A stretch of 64,000 bases of DNA from Metellina segmentata (Eukaryota > Arthropoda > Arachnida > Araneae > Tetragnathidae), in assembly GCA_947359465.1 (NCBI GenBank), contig OX375874.1:98707441-98771440 (forward strand). Reading direction: 5' to 3'. The notes under the pieces were generated by a model, which made no database searches, had not been told where the DNA came from, and saw only the letters and a program-made list of their open reading frames with translations. Below, one piece after another: positions 1 to 10,940 of this stretch; within the stretch, counting starts at the first letter, position 1, and each line of letters starts with the position of its first letter. The position numbers and the translations under genes are program-made.

Positions 1-417
1 TCATTTATTTCGAGTCTTATTTTTATTCTTTGCGCAATGAAAACGATTTCCAAATATTTGGGACAGACGATATTTTTCAATGAAACGAGAATGAACACGA
101 TCGCGCGAGCAGTGATATTTTTTCTGGTTCTTTCGCTCTGAATTAATTTCACATTTCTAAATTTTGTACACTTTTAGTTGTAAGTCGTGGCAACTGTGCG
201 AGATCAAGAGATAAAATTGAATCACAAATTAATATCTTTAGAACAATTTTTTGCGACATCTTTTATTTTGTCTTACTTCGCTGTTTCCTGTTTTAAATAT
301 TTATTATTTTAATAAATGTGTTTTCCTTCTCATCACACGCAACAGCACCACAAAGTATTAGACTTAAAAATGTTAGGTAAGTCAGTATAAATTTTCAGTA
401 AATTTTAAGTGTAGTTA
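1..417. other. AT-rich DNA, no gene seen
   Basis: No open frame of note, no terminal repeats and no RNA gene recognised. Confidence 0.5.
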
Positions 418-577
418 TGCCATTATTGAAAGAATAATGCCGTTATTTAAAGAATAATGCCGTTATTTAAAGAATAATGCCGTTATTTAAAGAATACTGC
501 CGTTATTTAAAGAATAATGCCGTTATTTAAACAATAATGCCGTTATTTAAAGAATAATGTCGTTATTGAAATAATAA
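418..577. repeat. 20-bp minisatellite, about 8 copies
   Basis: The unit ATGCCGTTATTTAAAGAATA repeats head to tail every 20 bases about eight times. Outer copies have one or two substitutions and inner copies are nearly identical. There are no spacers, so this is not a CRISPR-like array. Confidence 0.9.
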
Positions 578-599
578 TGTTTAAAAATCCAAACTAGAA

Positions 600-1010
600 C
601 TTTTTGCAACATTAAAAAATTCGTTGTAGTAATGACAAGAGAAGATTGCAAAATTTCACAATGTCGCATACCGGAAGCAAGAGTGCCACAAGTAAAAAAA
701 TATTGTTTTGTTGACTATGAGTGCGAGAGCACTCGCCGTAAATCGTAAATTTAATTAATTGAGTTGCACATGAAAATAACTTAAGAAAGGGAATTCCAAA
801 TCTTCCTATAAATCGTCTTTTATAGTAGTAACATTAGTATCACCTTTCGTCTTTTTGTAGCTTTGTCATACAGCAATTGTGCGATGTATGTGAAATGTAT
901 TACATGAAGGATATGCATGTGTAGGATTTGTGTCCAAAGTAAGTTGTAGAAAATATAAAGATGGCGAAAGGTGTTAAAATAAATTTTTATTCTACAAAAA
1001 ACGTAAGTCA
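600..1010 (+). repeat. Dispersed repeat, direct copy of 43640-43970
   Basis: This stretch aligns by eye, with many substitutions and small gaps, to 43640-43970 in the same orientation. Shared landmarks include GCACAAGTAAAA-type sequence near 690/43690, TAGTAGTAACATTAG near 825/43810, and a TTTGTGTCCAAAGTAA-like segment near 925/43895. No coding capacity was recognised. In the other locus it lies next to an inverted, not direct, copy of the following segment. Confidence 0.55.
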
Positions 1011-1093
1011 TTATATATTTTGATTATCTCTTCAATCTAGAGTAAACGAATTCAAACCGAGTAAGGTCGGGTATTTTGCTAGTACATATATAT

Positions 1094-1218
1094 TTTTGAC
1101 CAATCTACGCCAGATTTGATACACATATAATTTAAAACCGTGTGAGTATGATAGACTACATATTAACCCGCGTTCTATTCATCCACAGGAGCTAAAAATG
1201 TACTGCATTCGTGACTAA
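1094..1218 (+). repeat. Left part of the host repeat split by the Helitron
   Basis: The reverse complement of 43357-43480 matches this segment well (for example the ATATTAACCCG block and the terminal GCATTCGTGACTAA). Its continuation is found not at 1219 but at 19133, which shows that 1219-19132 was inserted here. Confidence 0.8.
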
Positions 1219-1240
1219 TCTCTACTATTATAAAATGAAG
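1219..1240 (+). other. Helitron 5' terminus
   Basis: The TCTCTACTATTATAAAA start resembles the canonical Helitron 5' end (TC followed by CTACTA). A variant, TCTCTAATATTATAAAA, recurs at 18534. The last host base, A, is at 1218. Confidence 0.85.
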
Positions 1241-1559
1241 TTTCTGTGTTTATGTGTGTGTGGTATATACGGGGTGCCCTGACGAATTTATGGCATTCAC
1301 ACTAATGAAATTAGGCATACATGTAGTACGAATTTTTTTGCAATTTTATATACCAGCCCGATTTTAAAAATTTCATCTAGAAAATTTTATTAAAATTTTA
1401 TTAATTATTAAATAATTAATACGATATTGAATTATTATTTGTTTTCCTCTGAATGGCAACAGTCTTGAATCGGTCTTGCCTCTGATTCAAATTGTGACTG
1501 TTAAGTGTGCGTCTATTCACGCTGCTGACGCCAGTAAAACGGTAAACAATTTTATTAAA

Positions 1560-2157
1560 TTTGTATTGTTTTTATTGCTTTTCTAAAAGCATAATTTTAT
1601 TTTTTCTTTGTTTGTTATTGTTAATGTGTGTTTTATAGCTTTTTTCATAAAAGCAAAATAACATTTTTCCTTTGTTTCTTATTGTAATTTGAAATCGTAA
1701 CTAATTTTTTATTAACGGTTTATTCTTATATATATCTTTTTCCTTTGTTTCTATATATCTTTTTCCTTTGTTACTTATTGTTTTTGTGTTTTTCTTCATA
1801 TTTTTAAGGCATATCTTTGTTTGTTATTGTCATTTTGTAATCCTAACTATCGTTTTTAAAGTTATATATATCAACGGTTTCTAATTTTGGTTTGTTTCAG
1901 CGATTTTTTAAAACCATAATATTATTTGTTTGTTTCTTACTGTAATTTTGTAATCCTAACTATCGTTTTTAAATTTATCTTAACGGTTTCTAATTTTGGT
2001 TTGTTTCAGCGATTTTTTAAAAGCATAATATTATTTGTTTGTTTCTTATTGTCAGTTTGTAATCGTAACTATCGTTGTTAAAGTTATCTTTGTTTGTTAT
2101 TGTCATTATCGTTTTTAAAGTTATATATTAACGGTTTCTAATTTTGGTTTCTTTCAG
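1560..2157 (+). repeat. T-rich tandem repeats containing intron-end-like units
   Basis: Units of roughly 110-150 bp repeat just upstream of the Rep gene. Three of them contain the same acceptor-like string TTTCAGCGATTTTTTAAAA, with AG at 1899-1900, 2008-2009 and 2156-2157. Only the third runs into the open Rep frame. Blocks around TTTTTCCTTTGTTTCTTATTG also recur between 1660 and 1820. This looks like tandem duplication of an intron 3' end plus the first bases of the following exon. Confidence 0.7.
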
Positions 2158-2205
2158 CGATTTTTTAAAACCATACATATTAGAAGGTACAATTCAAGTT
2201 TCCAA

Positions 2206-3708
2206 ATGACCTCTTTTGGCACAACAAAAGAAATCAGAGAGTCTGGGTACATGCCAACATTTAAGGTTCAGGGTCAAGTTTATTACCGCATTGGAAGTGT
2301 ATACCCTCTACCGAATGAAGAGCCGAGGATTCTGCAAGTATATTTTGTTGGAGATGATACACAACAAGCAGAGCAGCGTTGCAAAAACGTTCCGCAGACA
2401 AGGCCAGACGTAGTGCTTCAGTTGCAACACATGCTGGCTCGCCACAACTCTTACATCCAGAGCTTCAAATCGGCCATGGATAAGATCGGCCCTGAATTGA
2501 AACTGGTAATATTAGCAGACAAAACCCCACATGGTGAACATGAGAGGCGCTTTAATGCACCAACAACAGGAGAAGTGGCGTTGATAATGGTGGGAGAACA
2601 ACATAGTCCAAGGGACATACTTTTAGAAGAAAGAAGTGGTACCATCAAGAGAATTCCCGATACGCACAGGTCCTACGATACGCTGCAATATCCACTCATG
2701 TTTTGGCAGGGGGAGGATGGATATAATTTTGAACTGCGACAAACAAACCCAACTACAGGATTGCCGCTAACTAAGAACATTTCTGCTATGCAGTTCTACG
2801 CTCACAGAATAATGATGCGCTCTTCAAATTTTAACATTTTACTAAGAAGCAAAGACCTGTTCCATCAATTTATTGTCGACATGTATGCCAAAATTGAATC
2901 GGAAAGGCTGTTGTACATACGACTCAATCAGAGAACGCTCAGAGTGGAACAGTATGCACATTTGAGGGATGCAGTGATGAACGATGGAAATGTTGCAGAC
3001 CTCGGTCAGTTAATTATCTTGCCTTCCAGCTTTACTGGTGGTCCCAGGTACATGCATGAGCGTACTCAAGATGCCATGACCTATGTTAGAAACTATGGTA
3101 GACCAGACCTCTTCATCACCTTCACATGCAATCCAAAGTGGACAGAGATAGAGCAAGAAGTATTTGTTGGCCAAAAACCACAGGATCGTCATGATTTGTT
3201 GGCAAGAGTCTTCCATCAAAAGCAAAAAGATCTCATGAGTCTAATCACAAAAGGAAAGATTTTTGGACAGGTTAAATGTCACATGTACACGATAGAGTGG
3301 CAAAAGCGCGGACTTCCGCATGCACACATCCTGATTTGGCTCAAACACTCAATACATGTTCACAGAGTGGATGAATTCATCAGTGCAGAAATCCCTAATC
3401 CACAAGAAGACCCACAACTGTTCGCAATAGTAACAAAACAAATGGTGCACGGCCCCTGCGGATGCATAAATCCACGCTCTCCATGCATGAAGGATAGAAT
3501 TTGCACAAAGCGATTCACACGCCGTTTTTTAAAACAGACGCAAACAGGACAAGATGGATATCCACTTTATCGTCGTAGGTCACCGCAAGACGGGGGATTT
3601 ACTGCAAAGGTTTTTTTTACGGGGATCAGAAGTGTTTGTGGACAATACATGGATTTTGCCATATTGCCCTCTACTAACAAAAATTTTCAATGCACATATC
3701 AACGTTGA
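2206..3708 (+). CDS. Helitron Rep nuclease domain, truncated fragment
   Basis: This is the 500-residue frame-1 piece of the Helitron protein. It carries the Helitron-like N-terminal region and the first two Rep motifs: FITFTCNPKW at residues 303-312, and the HUH metal-binding motif with His372 and His374 in a GLPHAHI context. A cysteine-rich stretch, CGCINPRSPC, follows, as is usual in these proteins. True homology ends near residue 470, just before the T8 run at 3611. The last 40 or so residues are read in the wrong frame. The ATG at 2206 is probably internal, because frame 1 stays open and family-like (YNSSFQ) back to the acceptor-like AG at 2157. The tyrosines that would nick DNA are missing from this frame. 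Confidence 0.8.
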   Translation: MTSFGTTKEIRESGYMPTFKVQGQVYYRIGSVYPLPNEEPRILQVYFVGDDTQQAEQRCKNVPQTRPDVVLQLQHMLARHNSYIQSFKSAMDKIGPELKLVILADKTPHGEHERRFNAPTTGEVALIMVGEQHSPRDILLEERSGTIKRIPDTHRSYDTLQYPLMFWQGEDGYNFELRQTNPTTGLPLTKNISAMQFYAHRIMMRSSNFNILLRSKDLFHQFIVDMYAKIESERLLYIRLNQRTLRVEQYAHLRDAVMNDGNVADLGQLIILPSSFTGGPRYMHERTQDAMTYVRNYGRPDLFITFTCNPKWTEIEQEVFVGQKPQDRHDLLARVFHQKQKDLMSLITKGKIFGQVKCHMYTIEWQKRGLPHAHILIWLKHSIHVHRVDEFISAEIPNPQEDPQLFAIVTKQMVHGPCGCINPRSPCMKDRICTKRFTRRFLKQTQTGQDGYPLYRRRSPQDGGFTAKVFFTGIRSVCGQYMDFAILPSTNKNFQCTYQR

Positions 3709-3829
3709 GTATTGCAATTCTGTCAAATCTATAAAGTATGTCTGCAAGTATGTCAACAAAGGTTCTGACATGGCAGTGTTTGAATTAACCAGTGGAGAGA
3801 ACAACTGAAATGAAATCAGCCAATATGAA
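3611..3829 (+). pseudogene. Middle piece of Helitron Rep with catalytic tyrosines
   Basis: After the T8 run the Rep homology continues in frame 2 and contains the two-tyrosine motif IKYVCKYVNKG. The tyrosine codons are at 3737-3739 and 3749-3751. In rolling-circle Helitron Reps this pair performs strand cleavage and transfer. The piece runs into a TGA at 3806-3808, and homology resumes immediately beyond it in the same frame (NEISQYEMGRY), so the stop is a point nonsense mutation. Confidence 0.8.
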
Positions 3830-6088
3830 ATGGGAAGATATATCAGCAGCAACGAAGCAGTATGGAGAATACTGAACTTTCCAATTCATGAACGCCATCC
3901 CACAGTCGTTCATTTAAGCATCCACCTTGAGAATGGCCAGAGAGTCTACTTCACAACCGAAAATGCTGCAGAACGTGCCCAATCACCTCAACAAACAACA
4001 CTCACGGCTTTCTTCCGACTTTGCACCCAAGATGACTTTGCGCGCACCCTTTTTTACAACCAAGTACCAAATTACTACACTTGGAACACCAGAAACAAGA
4101 CATGGAACCGTCGAAAGCAAGGACAAGTTGTGCCCGAACAAGCGGGAATAAGGTTCAGCGACGCACTAGGCCGTGTTTACACCGTCCATCCAACCAACTC
4201 GGAATGCTTTCACCTTCGACTCTTGCTGCATGAAGTACGAGGGCCTGTGTCATTTGCAGATTTGAAAACATTTGAAGGAAGAATCTGTACAACCTACAAA
4301 GAGGCTTGCCAGCTCAGAGGACTTCTGGAAAACGACGACCACTGGAACAAAGCATTGGAAGAAGCAGCTGCAGCTCGATCACCAAAGACTTTACGCAATC
4401 TTTTTGCCGTTATGCTACAAACATGCGCAATGTCTTCTCCCCATCACTTATGGATAAACCACCAGGAGAACCTTTCTGAAGACTTACTGCACCAAGCACG
4501 CATACAGCAACACAATATGGATTTGGACTACACTGATGACATATTCAACAAAGCTCTAATCTACATCGAGAATAAGGTCGCATTGTTGGGTGGATCTGCC
4601 CTCAAAAGTTTTGGACTACCACAACCCAATCGAAACTGCGATTCAGTACTACCGAGTGAGGAACTCGCGGAAACAACCTATGATGCAAATGTAATAACAG
4701 CATACATAGAGGAGAATGAGCCAAAAATGGTACAAGATCAAAGGGAAGCATTTGACAACATTACAAAAGCAGTTTTTGATAGGCAGAGTGGCATATTCTT
4801 TTTGGATGCTCCTGGCGGTACGGGTAAGACCTTTCTCATCAATCTCCTCTTGGCTAAAGTACGACAGAGAAACGACATTGCCCTGGCTGTTGCTTCATCG
4901 GGCATTGCTGCAACACTATTGACGGGAGGCAGGACTGCTCACTCCGCTTTCAAGTTACCGTTACATTTGGCAAGCGTAGAAAGTCCTACGTGTAACATTT
5001 CAAGAAATTCGGCAAAGGCAAAGGTTTTACAGCATTGCAAGCTCATTGTCTGGGATGAATGTACTATGTCCCACAAAGCCGCATTTGAAGCACTTGATGT
5101 CACGTTGAAAGACCTCAGACATAACAATGAGATAATGGGAGGCGTCACTATGGTGTTAGCTGGCGACTTTCGCCAGACACTTCCGGTTATTCCCCGCGGA
5201 ACCAGAGCGGATGAAATGCAAGCCTGCTTGAAATCATCTCACATTTGGAATGGCATCCACATACTTCGACTCTCGACAAACATGCGAGCTCATGTAACAG
5301 GTGATCCCTCTGCCCACATTTTTGCACATAATCTACTTAAAGTGGGAAATGGTGCCATTGTTTCTGATAAAACAGATGGAAGTATACCAATGCAAAGCAT
5401 TGCAAATATTGTTAAAACACAACAAGAGCTCAAAGACGCAGTGTACCCAAATGTCGCACTACACTTTACTAATCACACATGGCTATGCCAAAGGGCAATT
5501 CTTGCCCCAAGAAACGAAGATGTAAATGTTATTAACAAGCAACTGTTGCAACAATTGCCCGGAAGTGTTCAAATTTACAAATCTATCGACACTACGTGTA
5601 ACACAGATGAGGCCGTTAACTCCACTACGGAGTTTTTAAACTCACTAAAACCATCTGGAGTACCCTCTCACATATTGGAACTAAAGATTGGGGCACCGAT
5701 CATGCTTCTAAGAAATCTCAATCCACCTTCACTCTGTAATGGCACAAGACTGTCTGTCAAGAAACTCATGCCAAATATTATTCAAGCCACCATCATGACT
5801 GGACATGCCACAGGCGAAGACGTTTTCATTCCGAGAATACCAATCATCCCTTATGATATCCCATTTCAATTTAAAAGACTTCAGTTCCCGGTTCGTTTAA
5901 GTTTCGTTATGAGCATCAACAAGGCACAGGGACAATCGTTGAAAGTTGTAGGACTCGACCTCATTAAACCGTGTTTCTCACACGGTCAACTGTATGTGGG
6001 GTGTTCGAGAGTTGGAAAAGCCAGTAATCTTTACGTCCTAGCTCCAAATGGAAGGACATTAAACATAGTGTATAATGAAGCTCTGTAA
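3830..6088 (+). CDS. Helitron Pif1-like helicase domain, open fragment
   Basis: This 752-residue open frame holds the C-terminal helicase of the Helitron protein, a superfamily 1 (Pif1-type) DNA helicase that would unwind the donor strand during rolling-circle transposition. Visible motifs are Walker A GGTGKT (residues 329-334), Walker B with the WDE triad (Asp409), the GDFRQ motif (445-449), and the C-terminal SINKAQGQ and YVGCSR motifs (about 695 onward). The first ~300 residues are the linker between Rep and helicase. The ATG used is simply the first after the TGA at 3806 and is not the original start. The helicase half has no stop or frameshift, in contrast to the Rep half. There is no operon-like context; an AT-rich repeat array follows directly. 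Confidence 0.85.
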   Translation: MGRYISSNEAVWRILNFPIHERHPTVVHLSIHLENGQRVYFTTENAAERAQSPQQTTLTAFFRLCTQDDFARTLFYNQVPNYYTWNTRNKTWNRRKQGQVVPEQAGIRFSDALGRVYTVHPTNSECFHLRLLLHEVRGPVSFADLKTFEGRICTTYKEACQLRGLLENDDHWNKALEEAAAARSPKTLRNLFAVMLQTCAMSSPHHLWINHQENLSEDLLHQARIQQHNMDLDYTDDIFNKALIYIENKVALLGGSALKSFGLPQPNRNCDSVLPSEELAETTYDANVITAYIEENEPKMVQDQREAFDNITKAVFDRQSGIFFLDAPGGTGKTFLINLLLAKVRQRNDIALAVASSGIAATLLTGGRTAHSAFKLPLHLASVESPTCNISRNSAKAKVLQHCKLIVWDECTMSHKAAFEALDVTLKDLRHNNEIMGGVTMVLAGDFRQTLPVIPRGTRADEMQACLKSSHIWNGIHILRLSTNMRAHVTGDPSAHIFAHNLLKVGNGAIVSDKTDGSIPMQSIANIVKTQQELKDAVYPNVALHFTNHTWLCQRAILAPRNEDVNVINKQLLQQLPGSVQIYKSIDTTCNTDEAVNSTTEFLNSLKPSGVPSHILELKIGAPIMLLRNLNPPSLCNGTRLSVKKLMPNIIQATIMTGHATGEDVFIPRIPIIPYDIPFQFKRLQFPVRLSFVMSINKAQGQSLKVVGLDLIKPCFSHGQLYVGCSRVGKASNLYVLAPNGRTLNIVYNEAL

Positions 6089-9000
6089 TATATAAAATAT
6101 CACTTCCAAACCATCAAAATTTTCCATCCAATGTTGTCCAAACCACAGGTGTCATCACAGGTTGTAAATGTATGTTATGTTAAAAAACGCCATCATACTG
6201 TTTCACACTTATTGGCACCACCAAATTAACCACCATTAAATTTGTCAAAAGCCACACATGTTATGTCATGTCAAACTCAGCCTCATTTTTTATATTTCTG
6301 TTTTTCTCTCACACAGGTGCAATGTGGCAACTACACATTTTACATGCAATCGTATTGACAACGTCAAATATCTCCAAACCCACCAGTGTGATGTGTGGTG
6401 GTAAATTTTGCTTTGCTTCAAACGCATCAATAATACTTCATTTCAGTAATATTTCTTTTGTATCCATTTTATCATTTATTTTTTATTGTTGTGTTCTATT
6501 AATGTTTTTCAAATTTCAGTTAAATTTTTGTTTTTTTGTAATGTTTTTTAAACCACTGTTATTTAGTGTTTTAGTAATTTTTTTTTCAGGATTATTTTTT
6601 TTCTTCTATTTTAATCTCTACAAAGCCACCTGTGTCATGTCTGGTGGTAAATTTAGGTTGTGTTGGATGTTACATTATTGTTCTGTTCAAATACAACAAT
6701 AATGTTCAAGGCTTATTACCTCCACCAATCTGTTCATCCATAAAGCAAAAGTAAAATCTGTGCAAAGCCACTATTCTCATGTTGGGTGGTCCATTTGACA
6801 TCACCAAAATAAAAAAGCAACACTGAATTCAATATGTGTTTGAAGTCACCATCAACATTTTACATAAAATGATATTGCCTCTGTCAAATTTTTCTAAACC
6901 GCCCGTGTTATGTTGGGTTCTAAATACAATATCTGTTGCAAAACACCGTCAATATTTCCACCATACTTCAATGCCTTTAAGGCTTATTGCTACCAACAAA
7001 CTCCCCTTTCATAAATCCAACATCAAATGTATCCCAGCCTACCCGTGTGATGTAGGTTGCAGGTGGTTACATGCCCGTGTCATGTACTGTGAAAAAAGTA
7101 CCTAATTTTTTACATTCAGGTTCTGTTTAAACACACAATTTATGTTGTTCCATGCTTCTTCACACCACCAAACTTCAAGTCTGTGCAAAGCCACCAGTGA
7201 ATGTTGGGTGGTAAATTTACCATCATTGAAAAAAAAAACACCTTAATCCATTGTGCTTCAACCCACTATCAGCATTTTACATGCAATTTTATTGCAACTG
7301 TCAAATCTCTCCAAACCACCCGTGGCAAGTCGGGTTCTAAATCCAATCTATCTTTCAAGCCACCATCAAGATTTTTACCAAACTTCAAAGACAACGCTTT
7401 CAAGGCTCTTTGCCAACAACAAACTGCCCATCCGTAAAGATTCCATCAAATCTCTGCAAGGCTACCTCTGTAATGTTGTGTTAAAGGAGATTACATGGCT
7501 CTATAATGTTGTTCTAAAACGGGTCCTTATTTTTTACATTTTGGTTCTGTTCAAACACAATCTATACTCAACAAACTTCAAAGCTAAAGCCTTCAACAAT
7601 TATTGCCACCAGCAAACTGCCCATCCATAAAGCCACCATCAAATCTGTCCAAGGCTACCCGTGTCATGTCGGGTGCAGGTGGTGACATGCCCGTGTCATG
7701 TCGTTTGAAAATAGGGCCTCATTTTTTACATTTAGATTCTCTTCAAATACACAATACTGTTTCAGGCTTATTCACACCACCAAACTCCAAATCTATGCAA
7801 AACCACCAGTGTCTGTTAAGTGGTAAATTTGCCATCATCTAAACAAAAATACATCAATAAATCCATTGCATTTCAACCCACTATCAGCATTTTACATGCA
7901 ATGTTATTGCCACTGTCAAATCTCTCCAAACCACCCGTGTCAATTCGGGTTCTAAATCCAGTATCTCTTTCAAGCAACCATCAAGATTTTTACCAAACTT
8001 CAAACACAATGTCTTCAATACTCATTGCGAACAACAAACTGTCCATCCGTAAAGACACCATCACATCTCTGCAAGGCTACCTGTGTAATGTCGTGTTAAA
8101 GGAGATTACATGGCTCTATAATGTTGTTTTAAACGGGTCCTTATATTTTACATTTAGGTTCTCTCTCTCTGTTCAAACAAAATCTATACTCACCAAACTT
8201 CGAAGCCAACAACTTTATTCACACCACCGTACTTAAAATCTGTACAAAGCAACCAGTGTCATGTTGGGTGGTCAATTTGCCATCATTTAAAGTCACAGTC
8301 CATTATTTATTTTTTATCTACATAAATCTGTCCAAACACATGTGTCATATCTGTTGGTACATTTTGTTTCCGTTCAATAGCATCAACAATACTGTTCAAG
8401 GCTTATTTAGGTTTGTATTAATTATTTCACTAATATATCTTTTGTATCCATTATCTATTTTTCTTACTTTTTTTCTTATTGGTTGTGTTGTATTAATATT
8501 TTTTTAATTTCACTTATTCTTTTGTTGTTTATAATGTGTTTTTAAACCACTCTTATTATTTTGTCTTCTATTAATATATTTTTATTTACAGGATTATTTC
8601 TTTTTTATCTATTTAAATGTGTACAAACCCAACCATGTAATGTCTGGTCGTTAATTTTGGTTTTGTTTCAAACACACCATCCATATTCTTCAAAACTTAT
8701 TGCCACCACCAAACTGTGTTTTATATTAATAGTACATTTTTTTTTCTATATTAATCTTTTAGCAATAATAATTTTTTATAAATTCAGGTTTTTTTGGTTT
8801 CTATTAATCATTTCTCAATTTCAGCAATATGTTTTTTTTTTATCCGTTTTATCTTTTTTTTTTATTATTATTTTTTCCTCATTTTTTTTTCTATTCATAT
8901 TTTTTTTTCAGTTCATCTTTTGCTGTTTATAATGTGTTTTTTATACCACTCTTATTTAGTTTTCTTTTTATAATTTTTTAATTTCAGTAATATTTATTTC

Positions 9001-10478
9001 CTATCTATTTTAATATGTACAAAGCCACATCTGTCATGTCTGGTATAGGTTTGGTTGGGTGTTCAATTTTGCTTCTCTTTAAACACATCAACAAAAATTT
9101 GTAAGGCTTATTGACACCACCAATCTGTTCATCCATACAGCAAAAGTCAAATCTGTGCAAAGCCACCACTGTCATGTTTAAAGGTAAATATGCCATCATC
9201 AAAATAAACAATACTAAATCCGGTATTTCTTTTAAGTCACCATCAACATTTTACATGCAATGTTACTGCCACTGTCAAATCTTTCCAAACCACCCGTTTT
9301 ATGTCTGGTTCTAAATCCAATGGCTGTTGCAATAAACGATCAATATTTCCACCAAACTTCAAAGCCAACACCTTCGAGCCTTATTGCTACTAAGAAACTG
9401 TGTCTTTTATAATTAGTATTTTTTTTTATTAATCTTTTAGCAATAATTATTTTAAAACATTTATATAATTTCAAGTTTTTTTTTGGTTTGTACTAATCAT
9501 TTCTCAATTTCAGCAATATTTATATTATATCCATTGTATCATTTGTTATTACATTTTTTTCTTATTTTTGTGTTCTATTAATTTTTTTTTCAGTTATTCT
9601 TTTGTTGTTTATAATGTGTTTTTTATACCACTATTATTTAGGTTTGTATTAATAATTTTTTAATTTCTTAGTAATATTTCTTTTCTATCTATTTTAATAT
9701 GTACAAAGCCACATGTGTCATGTCTGGTGGTAAATTTTGGTTTGGTTAGATGTTCGATTTTTATTCTGTTAAAACACATCAACAATAATGTTGAACGCTT
9801 ATTGCCACCACCAATCTGTTCATCCATAAAGCAAAAGTCAAATCTGTGCAAAGCCACCACTGTCATGTTAAAAGGTAAATATGCCATCATTAAAACAAAA
9901 CAATACTAAATGCAGTATTTGTTTTAAGTCACCGTCAACATTTTACATGCAATGTTATTGCCACTGTCAAATCTTTCCAAACCACCCGTCTTTGTCTGCT
10001 TCTAAATCCTATTGCTTTTGCAATAAACCATCAACATTTCCACCAAACTTCAAACCAAACACCTTCAAGCCTTATTGCTACCAACAAACTGCCCATCCAT
10101 AAAGGCACCATCAAATCTCTCCAAGGCTACCCATGTCATGTCGGGTGCAGGTGCTAACATGCCCGTGTCATGTTGTGTCAAAACAGTAACTCATTTTTTA
10201 CATTTTGGTTCTGTTCAAATACATAATCGATACTGTTTCAGGCTTATTCACACCAACAAACTCCAACTTTGTACAAAGCCACCTGTTTCATCAAGGGTGG
10301 TAAATTTTGTTTCTGTTCAAACACATCAACAATACTGTTCAAGGTTTATTGCCACCACCAATCTCTACATCCATAAAGCCACTGTCAAATCTGTGCAAAG
10401 CCAAAGATTTCTGTTGGGTGGTAAATTTGCCATCATCGAAACAAAAAAACAACACTACATTCAATGTGTTTCAAACCA
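6089..10478 (+). repeat. Degenerate repeat array, left part
   Basis: About 4.4 kb of irregular repeats built from a recurring core of the type CAAATCTNTGCAAAGCCACC followed by TGTCATGT and GGTGGTAAATTT. A second recurring block is CATTTTACATGCAATGTTATTGCC (near 6332, 6855, 7272, 7888, 9247 and 9948). Spacing between block copies is irregular, about 420-700 bp in the denser parts, and T-rich filler with TTTCAG-like strings interrupts the series (for example 8280-9010). Copies are strongly diverged. Open frames here shift between copies and have no protein similarity that I recognise, so I treat them as chance. The same array resumes after the LTR element at 16564. Confidence 0.8.
10474..10478 (+). 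other. Target site duplication (left), AACCA
   Basis: AACCA directly precedes the 5' LTR and recurs at 16564-16568 directly after the 3' LTR, as expected for a 5-bp integrase-made duplication. Confidence 0.85.
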
Positions 10479-10927
10479 TGTAAGGTTCGCCATCTCGCAT
10501 CTTACAAGAAGTGAAACGCCAAGTTGGCAACCCTACATAGAAAACGCCAAACTGGCAACCTAAGAACAAAGCTTTTTCAATTAAAAGAAACGTCCACAAG
10601 ATTTCAAGCCGAGGAAGTGCGGCAAAAGCCAATTAAAAAAGTCAGAGCAATAAATAGCTACCGAGACAAGTAAAAGATAAAATGAATCTTTAGAACAGAG
10701 GAGATCAAAAAAAAGATTTTTATACAGCGGTGGGAGGAAAGTTACAATTTTGAATGCCTATCCAAATGTAATTGCTACTTTATACTACATGTAACTTACG
10801 TGACGATCGATTAAATTTAGTAAAATATACTCCAAATACAGAATTTTGACTCTGTGTCTTTTGAGTTTTTTTTTACTAAACTTTCACGACGGAGTTCATC
10901 AACAACCATCGGCCTCGGACCACTACT
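10479..10927 (+). repeat. 5' LTR (449 bp)
   Basis: Begins TGTAAGGTTCGCC and ends ACCACTACT, matching 16115-16563. The ends are TG and CT rather than TG and CA; the final T may be shared with the primer-binding site. Near the start are two palindromic near-repeats, AACGCCAAGTTGGCAACC (10515) and AACGCCAAACTGGCAACC (10543). AATAAA lies at 10649-10654. Confidence 0.95.
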
Positions 10928-10940
10928 GGCGCAGTCATCA
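10927..10940 (+). other. Primer-binding site
   Basis: TGGCGCAGTCATC immediately follows (or overlaps by one base) the 5' LTR end. A TGG start is complementary to the CCA end of a tRNA. The tRNA was not identified with certainty; a serine tRNA is possible because other gypsy elements use TGGCGCAGTC-type sites. Confidence 0.65.

Larger units (their letters stand above)
2158..6088 (+). pseudogene. Helitron Rep/helicase gene, broken
   Basis: This is the single large protein of an autonomous Helitron: an HUH-type rolling-circle Rep endonuclease fused to a Pif1-family helicase. Coding similarity runs continuously across three pieces. Rep starts in frame 1 (open back to a probable splice acceptor at 2157, with family-like residues upstream of the ATG at 2206). 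A frameshift lies in the T8 run at 3611-3618, where the protein continues in frame 2. An in-frame TGA at 3806-3808 follows, and then frame 2 stays open to 6088. The N-terminal zinc-finger part usually present in these proteins was not found; upstream DNA is T-rich repeat. The frameshift separates the HUH motif from the catalytic tyrosine pair (codons at 3737 and 3749), so no single frame encodes a complete nuclease. The element is non-autonomous now unless the breaks are assembly errors. Confidence 0.85.

Noticed and set aside
418..577. Regular 20-bp repeats resembling a CRISPR array
   Set aside because: Repeats are contiguous with no spacers, and the context is eukaryotic. It is a minisatellite.
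3611..3618. Programmed frameshift at the T8 run in Rep
   Set aside because: Autonomous Helitrons normally encode one continuous protein, and a TGA lies downstream in the new frame. Mutation or a homopolymer read error is simpler.
6268..8932. Several 80-140-codon frames in the array
   Set aside because: Hydrophobic or low-complexity translations of T-rich repeats, with different frames in different copies. Chance.
10075..10563. 162-codon frame at the end of the left repeat array
   Set aside because: It runs from array repeats into the 5' LTR, its frame is not kept between repeat units, and no protein similarity is visible.
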